Both the position numbers and the translations under genes were made by a program. Shown piece after piece: positions 1 to 7,388 of a stretch of DNA of 18,328 bases. The notes beneath the pieces are model-generated. The model ran no database searches, had not been told where the DNA came from, and saw only the letters and a program-made list of their open reading frames with translations. This stretch comes from CAYLMG01 sp964493425 (GTDB lineage Bacteria; Planctomycetota; Phycisphaerae; Sedimentisphaerales; Anaerobacaceae). The stretch spans positions 1 through 18,328 of the forward strand of contig CAZBMW010000032.1 of the NCBI GenBank assembly GCA_964493425.1, read 5' to 3'. Numbering within the stretch: the stretch's first letter is position 1; each line of letters begins with the position of its first letter.

Positions 1-1592
1 AATACCTGCATATTCCTCCTGTTCGAATTTATCTACTGTCCATTTAATCATACCGTAAGGTATATGATGAGTTACCCAGGAACCTGCGCCTGTTTCCGAG
101 ACAAAGGTGTTTTTGCTGCGGTCGTTGAAGTCTGTATAGTGGCCTCCATACCAGCCGTCATAGGTATTAAAGGCAACAAAATCTGTGTAGCCTGGAAGGT
201 TCCTGTTTGCAGCGAAAGTTACCAACCGGTTAGAATCTTCCTCGCGAATAACCGAGGCATAGCGCGTGGCGACTTCCTGAATGGTTTCATTGCCGCTGCT
301 CCAGAAAAGTATGCTGGGATGATTATAATTCTGGCGAACCATCTCGCGTGTAATGNNNNNNNNNNGCGTTCACCATCCACAGTTACAGTCTTTTCTTCGT
401 TGCCCGGGTCATTCCAAAGCTGACCTGCGAGGCCGTTTTCGGCCCACACGGCAATTCCGCGTTCATCGGCAATGGAGTATTCGAGTCGGCTATGAGGATA
501 ATGAGCCAAACGTACGGTATTGACTCCCATATCAATCATCATATCCCATTCACGACGTAATTCATTGTCGGTCAGAGCATTCCAACTGTGTTCGCTTTGG
601 TGGTGCTTGTTAACTCCGCGAACGAGGAGCTCTCTGTCGTTAAGGTAGAACTTATTGTCCCTGACGGCAATGGTGCGCAAACCTGTGCGTTCGATAACTA
701 CGTCGCTGAGCTTGCCATCGGCCAGCAGTTCGGTGCGAACAGTATAAAGATTGGGCTGGTCAATATCCCAAAGTTTGGGATTTTTAATGATGCCGCTTGC
801 GCTGAATATGACCTTTTCGTTTTGTTCAAGCTTTTTCTGTTTCTCGAAGCGTACATACTGTGCGCCACCGGGTCCGGTGACGATATGACGCACGATAACT
901 TCAACTGGTTTCTCAAGCGGATTATACACTACGGTGCGCACGTTAAGGACCGCCGTGTCATCGGTGATTTTCGCAGGTGTGATGTAAATACCGTAGGAAC
1001 CGAGGTCGGGATAAATGTGAACTGCGCCGGTTTTGATAAGCCAGGCCTTTCGGTAAAGACCGCCATTGACGTAATAAAGCGTCGAGCGGGACAGACAGTC
1101 TGCGGACTCGCTATCACGGTTACTTACACGCAGCAGTAACGTATTTGACCCGCCGAATTTAACGGCTGGCGTCAGGTCAAAGGCAGCAGCTGTATAGGCG
1201 CCTCGATGTTTGCCGATATGCTGACCGTTGACAAAGATGTCTTTGACCGTAGCGGCACCTTCAAGAAAGAGATAAAAGCGTTTGTTTTTATCGCCGGCAG
1301 CAGCCTTGAATTTTCTGCGGTACCAGCCGGCTGATTCATCAGGCAAACCCGACTGGCGAAACACATGAGGAATCGTAATTTTAGCCCAGTCGGCCTGCTC
1401 CGGTGGTGTTGGCGTGTTTCCGTCAGGTGTTTCGTCCCGACAAAAATCCCACTTTACCAATGCTGACATTCGCCTTGGCCCGGTAAAGAAAGTAAGTTCA
1501 CCCGTTGCGCATCCGTTAATACTCAAGACGGAAATGATAAGTAAAGAAATGCAGAGAATTTTAAAATACCGGTTTTTCAGGTTACGCACCAT
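1..1592 (-). CDS. Glycoside hydrolase family 2 lipoprotein (beta-galactosidase/beta-glucuronidase type), partial, interrupted by scaffold gap
   Basis: Exo-acting beta-glycosidase expected to trim galactose, glucuronate or a related sugar outside the cytoplasm. The start at 1592 has a clear ribosome site (AAAGGAG on the minus strand, 1602-1608, 9 nt away). The N-terminus is a lipoprotein signal with the lipobox cysteine at residue 28. Residues ~45-190 form the GH2 jelly-roll sugar-binding domain, ~195-305 the Ig-like domain, and from ~310 the TIM barrel with RGVNKHHQSE (325-334) and RLAHYPHS (361-368). Left of the N run the gene continues in a different frame (codon first bases at 354, 351 and so on). 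It reads through the SSGNE acid/base motif (Glu codon 286-288) and a SETG nucleophile motif (Glu codon 94-96) with no stop before base 1. The frame change is an artefact of the gap length. A translation forced through the 10 Ns gives a false tail ending at 219. It is the last gene of a run with the GH106-like gene, 48 nt apart. Substrate is not resolved. Confidence 0.9.
356..365. other. Assembly gap (10 N)
   Basis: Ten Ns inside the GH2 gene. The GH2 frame on the right and the frame on the left are compatible only if the true gap length is 2 modulo 3, so 10 is a placeholder and not a measured length. The flanking protein text (a VDGER segment before, ITREMVRQNYNHPS after) fits a GH2 barrel with only a few residues missing. 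Confidence 0.95.
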
Positions 1593-1640
1593 AGTAACAC
1601 ACTCCTTTAATAGTTTTGAACAGAATTATTTATACTCCGG

Positions 1641-4600
1641 TCAATTGTTTTCTATTTGTTTTTGTACAATCATACGCACCGGCCCGAACAAGCCTGATTC
1701 GAGGCGCTGGCTCTCACGATTGGTTGCTCCCTGATGCCACCATCTGGCCCTAGCGTTTTCAAGCATACTATCCGGTGTGTTACAATAAGCCTCGTTGCAT
1801 CTTAGGTTTGAAACAATAATAGAAATCTTATTCATACCCGGCTTTACATAGTCAGTAACATCGGCTGAAAACTCACCCCAGGGGAAGAATTTAACCAGCT
1901 TGTTGTTGACCCAGAGTTCGGCGAACCAGTTGACTTTGCCGAGGTCGAGGATAATCCTGGTTTCCGGATTAAGGTATTTTTCAGAAAGGTTGATTTCTTT
2001 CGAATAAACTCCGCGTCCCGAGAACCAGCTAAGACCGTAATCAGCCCAACTTGCCAGCTTCACAGGTACCGGCTGACAGATCACCTTCAGCGGTTCCTGT
2101 AATCCGTCTGACAATTTAGAAAATATGCATTTAATTGCCAGGACAGAGTCCCTATTTTTTTCCAAATCGCTCAAATCTATTATGCCGTTAACCGGTTCGA
2201 TCGGTTTTCCGTTTATATAGAAGGTCAATTGGCCCGCGTATTCAGATAAGATTATTTTTTGTGTGCCGGGCGGCAAAATCTGCCTATACCATCCTGTAAC
2301 AGGATATTGGATTGACCTGCCGGGAAATGCCGCTCGTCCTAAGCTGCCCATCGGAGGTTTGCAGACTTCGAGGGGCTTTTCAATACCCCTTTCGAGTTGA
2401 ACTGTCCAGGTGTTGTTTGAGAGAATAGGGTATCGTGCTTTTGTTGTCTGAATATAGCCTTCGACTAAAAGCCCCCTGTTTCTCGGCACCTCTACACAAA
2501 TGGAATTTTCACCTGTTTTCAGAAATTGCGCGATTTCAAAGCTTTGTGCCTCTGAAGAGCCGCGAGCCTCACCGGCCTTTTGATTATTGATTAGCAAACG
2601 AAATGAAGGATTGGCAACTACGGTCACGGAGGCGTTTTCAACGCCGCCTTCGATATTGACAATTTTTTTGAATACTGCCGTGTCACCGCCGAGTGAAGGG
2701 AAATGATGGCTTGTATCAAAACTTATGATTTGACAGGCGTTCCACGTGCTCAGATACCTTTCACCGCCTTTGAGTTGGCTGAACCTGTCGGTGAGTTTCA
2801 CAGTTGCCCATTGACTATCGTCGTATTCGGGCATTTTCGTATCGTCATCCTGCTTGTCAAAAACGGCGTAGAACTTCATAACCGGTAGAGCCAGTGTCTC
2901 TTCGCTGATTTTGTCGGTCCAGCGGAAATCGATTTGTTTGCCGACAGGCATAAAATTCCATAAACCGTTCAATTCTATGGATTGCAATTCTTGTCGGCTC
3001 CCGGTCTCGGATGCTAAAACATTAGCATTCTTTGCCGGCTTGTCACCGGGGACAAATACGAGATAAGAGGCCTGCCAGGGTTTGAAATCAAGGACAAGCT
3101 CAAGGCATTTGTCTTTTGTCAGATAATTCAGTTTTGTCACCTCTCCGGTTTCAATATCAAGCATATGGGGGACGCCGTAGTCGGGAAAACTGAGATGCCA
3201 GCGAGCATCTGCTTTGCTTTCATTCATCAGCAGATAAAAGATAACCTGACCAGCTTTGCGCTGGTGAAAACGAAAAATAGACTCATCGCCTGAAATAATC
3301 CGGATTTCCTCAGGAGTGTGCTGTTTAACAATTACAGGAAGGTTTACCATACGGCTGGAATAATATGCGCATCCGCCTTTATCGTTTTTTTGGGCCGTAT
3401 AGGGCTTGTAACTTTTTATATCAACATGATAGTACTCGCCCCTCGCGTGTCTTGGGTCAATACCGAATAGCTGCGACATACTGACGGGATTTTCTTCACC
3501 CGGGCGGCTGAATATTCCGGGGATTCTTCCGAGAGCAACGACCACGCCGCCGTTATCTATAAATTCGTTTATTTTTTCCGCCATCTGTTGCGTGATGGTA
3601 TTTAAAGAGGGAAGTACCAGGATGGAATAACCTTCATTTTGTAATTTGATTTTTCCGTTGGAACAATCAGCATCAACCAGCGAAGCAGGATTTATAATAT
3701 CGTAGTCGATAAGACTGTTCAGCAAGACATTCTGCACCTCGATGAAATATCTTGTGTCAAAGTCTCGATTATAGCCGGCTATCAACTGGTCGGTAAGCGG
3801 ATTCAACAGGGCAACGTGACAGATATGATGTCCCTGAGAATTCATATAAGAGATTCTTCTTCCGTAGTCGGCGAGGGGTTTGAAATATTTCCAGTATGGA
3901 TTTCTAAAGAACCAGCTTGGCGGCCAGTCTTCAATGGCCTCGGCTGTGTCCAGCGAATAATGAAATAAATGTGGGATGAAAAAGTTCAGGCCGCAAACAC
4001 CGAACCTTGAAAAACCATAACGGTATTCTTCAGGCGTAATCATATAACCGCCGCCGCCCATCGCCTCGACACCGACACGCGTCCGCCCGTGAAGATGTGC
4101 GGCACTGGCCACCTGTTTGAGCTTGAACGAATCGATATAACGCGGGAATCCATAGCGAAATTCCTCGTTATCAGTGGCTGGACGTGATATACTGCCAATC
4201 GTTTTTATATAGTCGCCCTGCCGTTTATAGGCATCAAGATACTCTTCGGTATGGCCCGTCACCCAGATATTATGCTTATCGCACCACGAGGTGTACTGTT
4301 TAAACCAGGCTTTATAATACCTTTCGGACACCTCATCGAGAAAATCGTAATTCACACGAGCAGTATTCTCACTTTCGAGAACAAGCGATGGTAAATTGTC
4401 GAGCAGGTCGTATCCTTTTCTTTTTTGAAAGGTTTGAGCAAGGTCATCGGTCCAGGGCAGAATGTTTCTGCCGTTTGGCCTGAAAAATATCTCATCGAAG
4501 AAGACACCAGGTATTGTATTCCCAAAGTATTTACCGAAACGCCGGAAATATTCCTCGTGGGTGATATCAATAAAAGCGGCGACGGCATTGGGATCTAAAT

Positions 4601-5261
4601 AATCGATTTGCCTATCGCGGTCTTCAATCATAGTAAATGTCAGAATTGCCCAGTCGCCGCGGGGAATTCTGAAGGTGCCGCCTTTACGTTCAGTGATGTC
4701 TCTTTGGGAAGAGGCTCTGAATCTATTGTTACCGCTGAGCCGCACGGCAAAAATTTTAAGGGCATCGGAATCAGGCACATCGTAGTCAGCAGGACCCGTA
4801 ATGCGTGTGGTATCGTATCGCAAACCTTTCTTGATGAATTCCTTCGGATTACGTGCGAGTGTCCGGCCGCCGGCGCTGCCGCTGGGCCATTTGTCTTCAT
4901 CGTACAGACAGGCGAGAAATCCCTTCTGGTTTGAGTATTCGACGGCTGATTCGATAGCCTTCCACCAGCCTTCGGAAAAATAAGGTGTCCGGCCTTTATC
5001 TATCCCAGCGCGAGCATGCATAAAGGCGCCGTAAACGCCTTTTTCCATCATCAGGTCAATCTGCCTTTTTAATTCGTTCGGTTCCAGAGTACCGTTCCAC
5101 GACCACAAGGGGATGATAGAATACTCTTTGGGCGGATTCTTAAAATTCTCGAATATCTGATTTGTGTTATCCTGCACTTCCTTCGCTGACGATATCGCTA
5201 GAAATGATAAAAACAGCGCAAAAAACACATATCTGAAATACAATTTAACAATCGACTTCAT
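1641..5261 (-). CDS. Large secreted glycoside hydrolase, GH106-like (putative alpha-L-rhamnosidase)
   Basis: A 1206-residue secreted protein with a Sec signal peptide (hydrophobic ~10-24, likely cleavage after AISSA at ~26). The N-terminal half resembles the Glyco_hydro_106-type barrel: PLWSWNG (51-57), GAFMHARAG (78-86), YDEDKWPSG (120-128), FFDE (254-257), HTEE (337-340) and RVGVEAMGGGG around Glu399. The acidic residues in the last three are candidate catalytic residues. Residues ~480-620 look like a flavodoxin/GATase-like module. The C-terminal ~400 residues hold GH2-like sugar-binding beta-sandwiches, the last one containing LGKVNWFAELWVN. Members of this family cleave alpha-L-rhamnose, which fits the rhamnose mutarotase and the GH105 enzymes nearby. 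The start lacks a Shine-Dalgarno sequence, but the signal peptide begins exactly there. It lies between the GH3 and GH2 genes on the same strand. Family assignment is from motif memory, so a relative of GH106 is possible. Confidence 0.75.
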   Translation of the reverse strand: MKSIVKLYFRYVFFALFLSFLAISSAKEVQDNTNQIFENFKNPPKEYSIIPLWSWNGTLEPNELKRQIDLMMEKGVYGAFMHARAGIDKGRTPYFSEGWWKAIESAVEYSNQKGFLACLYDEDKWPSGSAGGRTLARNPKEFIKKGLRYDTTRITGPADYDVPDSDALKIFAVRLSGNNRFRASSQRDITERKGGTFRIPRGDWAILTFTMIEDRDRQIDYLDPNAVAAFIDITHEEYFRRFGKYFGNTIPGVFFDEIFFRPNGRNILPWTDDLAQTFQKRKGYDLLDNLPSLVLESENTARVNYDFLDEVSERYYKAWFKQYTSWCDKHNIWVTGHTEEYLDAYKRQGDYIKTIGSISRPATDNEEFRYGFPRYIDSFKLKQVASAAHLHGRTRVGVEAMGGGGYMITPEEYRYGFSRFGVCGLNFFIPHLFHYSLDTAEAIEDWPPSWFFRNPYWKYFKPLADYGRRISYMNSQGHHICHVALLNPLTDQLIAGYNRDFDTRYFIEVQNVLLNSLIDYDIINPASLVDADCSNGKIKLQNEGYSILVLPSLNTITQQMAEKINEFIDNGGVVVALGRIPGIFSRPGEENPVSMSQLFGIDPRHARGEYYHVDIKSYKPYTAQKNDKGGCAYYSSRMVNLPVIVKQHTPEEIRIISGDESIFRFHQRKAGQVIFYLLMNESKADARWHLSFPDYGVPHMLDIETGEVTKLNYLTKDKCLELVLDFKPWQASYLVFVPGDKPAKNANVLASETGSRQELQSIELNGLWNFMPVGKQIDFRWTDKISEETLALPVMKFYAVFDKQDDDTKMPEYDDSQWATVKLTDRFSQLKGGERYLSTWNACQIISFDTSHHFPSLGGDTAVFKKIVNIEGGVENASVTVVANPSFRLLINNQKAGEARGSSEAQSFEIAQFLKTGENSICVEVPRNRGLLVEGYIQTTKARYPILSNNTWTVQLERGIEKPLEVCKPPMGSLGRAAFPGRSIQYPVTGWYRQILPPGTQKIILSEYAGQLTFYINGKPIEPVNGIIDLSDLEKNRDSVLAIKCIFSKLSDGLQEPLKVICQPVPVKLASWADYGLSWFSGRGVYSKEINLSEKYLNPETRIILDLGKVNWFAELWVNNKLVKFFPWGEFSADVTDYVKPGMNKISIIVSNLRCNEAYCNTPDSMLENARARWWHQGATNRESQRLESGLFGPVRMIVQKQIENN

Positions 5262-5274
5262 AAAATAATTTTAT
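5260..5274. repeat. 15-bp AT-rich perfect palindrome over the GH106-like start codon
   Basis: The sequence is ATAAAAT-A-ATTTTAT, two 7-bp arms around one base, overlapping the ATG of the GH106-like gene. No purine-rich ribosome site is visible upstream of that ATG. It may influence initiation, or be chance in an AT-rich spacer. Confidence 0.4.
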
Positions 5275-5327
5275 CATAAATCGGTGAGATTTCCCAAATT
5301 ATTTTTAAGTGCGGAATGAGTACTTCT

Positions 5328-7169
5328 TTAATACGTCAGGCCGTAACCGTATTTGAAAAGCGGCTCATCATTGCTGTCAGAGGTATGAATCGGAATTTGT
5401 GAAACTGAACGAGGCCAGGTATATGAAAGTTTTCCGGTCGGCTTGTAATCGCCGAACAGTACATCCGCAATACCCTGACCTTCCGTTCCCGGCAGCCAGG
5501 CTGCGATAAACGCATCAGCTTGTTCAAGCGCTTCATTTATAATCAGAGGCCGGCCTGAGAAAAGAATCACAACAACAGGAATTCCAGACTCGTTCAGGTT
5601 AGAGACAGCTTCAATGTCTTCTTTCGAAAGTGTAGGATTAGCGACGTCACCGGGACCTTCAGCATAAGGCCTCTCGCCGATAACGACAATACCGATATCG
5701 GCACCTTCTGCTGATGCGCCGTTTTTAGTAAAAGTTACCTTCGTTTGAGCTGATACCGTGTTCTTTATAGCCTGCAGAACTGTGGTACCTCCTGTTGTTA
5801 CATTGCCGCTACTGCCCTGCCAGTGAATCGTCCAGCCTCCACACTGATTGCCGATATCGTCTGCGCTTTTGCCGCTAATGTGAATACGCTTGACTTTTTT
5901 GGATATCGGCAGCGTATTGTTATTGTTCTTGAGCAATACCAGCGATTTGCGAACCGCCTGACGTGCAATTTCTCTGTGCTCGTCTGAGCCGAACTGCTTA
6001 TGCAGGTCCCTGTCGGCGAAAATAGAAGCGTTTTCCTCCATAAGCCCCATAGCGAATTTGGCCCGCAGGATTCGTGTTACCGCATCGTCGATACGCGAAA
6101 CGGGGACTTTGCCCTCTTCGACCAGCTCTTTGAGGTTTTTTATAAACGCGCGGTACCTTCGCGGCTCCATAGCCATATCCATACCCGCGTTGACAGATAT
6201 TCCAACAGCAGTTTTGTAATCGGGATGTACTTGTTGAATCGCGGTATAATCAGATATCAAAAAGCCCTCAAAGCCCAATTCTTCCTTCAATATTTCCGTG
6301 AGCAGATGTTTATTAGCAGAGCATTTCAGGCCGTTCCAGCTGCTATATGAGGGCATAATGGAACCAACGCCTGCGTGGACGGCTGCTACATAAGGCAAAA
6401 CATGAATTTTGCGAAACGTTTGTTCATCCAGACGCGTGTTACCCTGGTCGAGCATTCTGTTTTGTTTTGCCGAGCCGAACGTGGTTCCGCCGTCACCGGC
6501 GAAATGTTTGGCGCAGGCGAGGATAGAAAGCGGGCTGCCCAAATCAGAACCCTGGTAACCACGAATGGCAGCTTCGCCGAGGGTTTTCACAAGCTCGGGA
6601 TTTTCAGAGAAACCTTCGTAAGTCCTGCCCCAGCGAATGTCCTGTGGAACTGTTACGCAGGGAGAGAAGGTCCAGTTAATTCCGGTAGCACGAACTTCAA
6701 TAGCGGTAATACGAGCTATTTTCTCAACCAGCTCAGGGTCTCTTGTACAGCCGAGACCTATATTGTGAGGAAAAATTACCGCACCGGCGACGTTACTATG
6801 CCCGTGAACTGCATCAATGCCGTAGAGAAGCGGGATGCCAAGGCGTGTTTTCAGGGCCCGTTCCTGATAACTATCGTAGAGGTCTGTCCAGGCTGAAAGG
6901 TTATTTCCCTGATTGGGGTCGGCGCCGCCGCCGCTGAGAACAGAGCCAAGATAATACTTCTCTATATCTGTTATGTCTTTGAGCCCTCCGTGTTCGGCCT
7001 GTGTCATCTGACCGATCTTTTCATCGAGAGTCATTTTTGAAAGCAGCTCTTTGACCTGCGGGTCATAAAAGGATAAAGGCTTATTTTGAGCAGATGTCGA
7101 TAGAGTGCTGCAGGATGAAACAAATGAGATAATCATAGAACAACAAAATATAAAAAATAATTTCTTCAT
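5328..7169 (-). CDS. Glycoside hydrolase family 3 lipoprotein (beta-glucosidase / glucan exohydrolase type)
   Basis: Retaining beta-glycosidase, likely removing beta-linked glucose or xylose from oligosaccharides in the periplasm or on the outer membrane. I prefer the ATG at 7169 (613 residues). It follows AGAGGA with a 9-nt gap and begins the lipoprotein signal MKKLFFIFCCSM, lipobox cysteine ~20. An in-frame ATG at 7208 has no ribosome site and would place 13 extra residues before the signal. Residues ~40-375 are the GH3 barrel with KHFAGDGG and the nucleophile in GFLISDY (Asp ~307). Residues ~400-610 are the alpha/beta domain with GGWTIHWQGSSGN and GERPYAEGPGD, whose Glu matches the acid/base position of barley exoglucanase I. 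The protein stops just after YGYGLTY, so it lacks the C-terminal fibronectin-III-like domain of many bacterial GH3 enzymes. First gene of the minus-strand run; 66 nt separate it from the GH106-like gene. Confidence 0.92.
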   Translation of the reverse strand: MKKLFFIFCCSMIISFVSSCSTLSTSAQNKPLSFYDPQVKELLSKMTLDEKIGQMTQAEHGGLKDITDIEKYYLGSVLSGGGADPNQGNNLSAWTDLYDSYQERALKTRLGIPLLYGIDAVHGHSNVAGAVIFPHNIGLGCTRDPELVEKIARITAIEVRATGINWTFSPCVTVPQDIRWGRTYEGFSENPELVKTLGEAAIRGYQGSDLGSPLSILACAKHFAGDGGTTFGSAKQNRMLDQGNTRLDEQTFRKIHVLPYVAAVHAGVGSIMPSYSSWNGLKCSANKHLLTEILKEELGFEGFLISDYTAIQQVHPDYKTAVGISVNAGMDMAMEPRRYRAFIKNLKELVEEGKVPVSRIDDAVTRILRAKFAMGLMEENASIFADRDLHKQFGSDEHREIARQAVRKSLVLLKNNNNTLPISKKVKRIHISGKSADDIGNQCGGWTIHWQGSSGNVTTGGTTVLQAIKNTVSAQTKVTFTKNGASAEGADIGIVVIGERPYAEGPGDVANPTLSKEDIEAVSNLNESGIPVVVILFSGRPLIINEALEQADAFIAAWLPGTEGQGIADVLFGDYKPTGKLSYTWPRSVSQIPIHTSDSNDEPLFKYGYGLTY

Positions 7170-7292
7170 TTCTGAAATTCCTCTAGTTGCATCTTTGTTT
7201 ATTTGCATAGATTTATGTAAGATTCTTCATCTTCTACTTAGATTGGAATTTATATGAATTTTGAGAATAAATCAATATCAAAACCGACAGGA

Positions 7293-7310
7293 AAGCCTAC
7301 CTTTAGGCTT
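7293..7310. repeat. Inverted repeat / hairpin in the divergent intergenic region
   Basis: Arms AAGCCTA and TAGGCTT form a perfect 7-bp stem around a 4-base loop (CCTT). In the minus direction it could lie in the GH3 leader. In the plus direction its right arm overlaps the first two bases of the predicted -35 box at 7309-7314. It could be an RNA hairpin or a protein-binding site; nothing downstream suggests a classical terminator. Confidence 0.45.
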
Positions 7311-7336
7311 GTAAAAATTATATTCAGGGATAAAAT
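7309..7336 (+). promoter_or_regulatory. Predicted sigma-70-type promoter of the uronate operon
   Basis: TTGTAA (7309-7314) and TAAAAT (7331-7336) are separated by 16 bp and point to the GH105-DUF4861 gene, about 50 nt upstream of its ATG. On the opposite strand a perfect TATAAT (7317-7322) could serve the GH3 operon, though without a good -35 box. Prediction from sequence only. Confidence 0.4.
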
Positions 7337-7358
7337 AGCATACGTGCTCCCTGGATAT
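7320..7358. promoter_or_regulatory. Putative operator: 11-bp inverted repeat flanking the -10 box
   Basis: ATATTCAGGGA (7320-7330) and TCCCTGGATAT (7348-7358) are inverted copies matching at 10 of 11 positions, 17 bp apart. The predicted -10 box lies immediately inside the left arm. An RNA hairpin is unlikely because the left arm would sit upstream of the start of transcription, so a repressor site is the simpler reading. No regulator gene is in the window. Confidence 0.4.
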
Positions 7359-7376
7359 GATATATAGAGTTTTTTT

Positions 7377-7382
7377 AGGAGT
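7377..7382 (+). promoter_or_regulatory. Ribosome binding site of the GH105-DUF4861 gene
   Basis: AGGAGT lies 6 nt before the ATG at 7389 and supports that start, which also begins a lipoprotein signal peptide. Confidence 0.7.
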
Positions 7383-7388
7383 CAAACT

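Noticed and set aside
219..365. C-terminal tail of the GH2 protein read straight through the Ns (ending at 219)
   Set aside because: It is out of frame with the true GH2 sequence, which continues to base 1 with both catalytic motifs; the tail is an artefact of the arbitrary gap length.
588..1139. 183-residue open frame on the plus strand
   Set aside because: Antisense to well-supported GH2 coding sequence, no recognisable domain and no ribosome site.
6375..6896. 173-residue open frame on the plus strand
   Set aside because: Antisense to the GH3 barrel; composition and lack of motifs fit a shadow frame.
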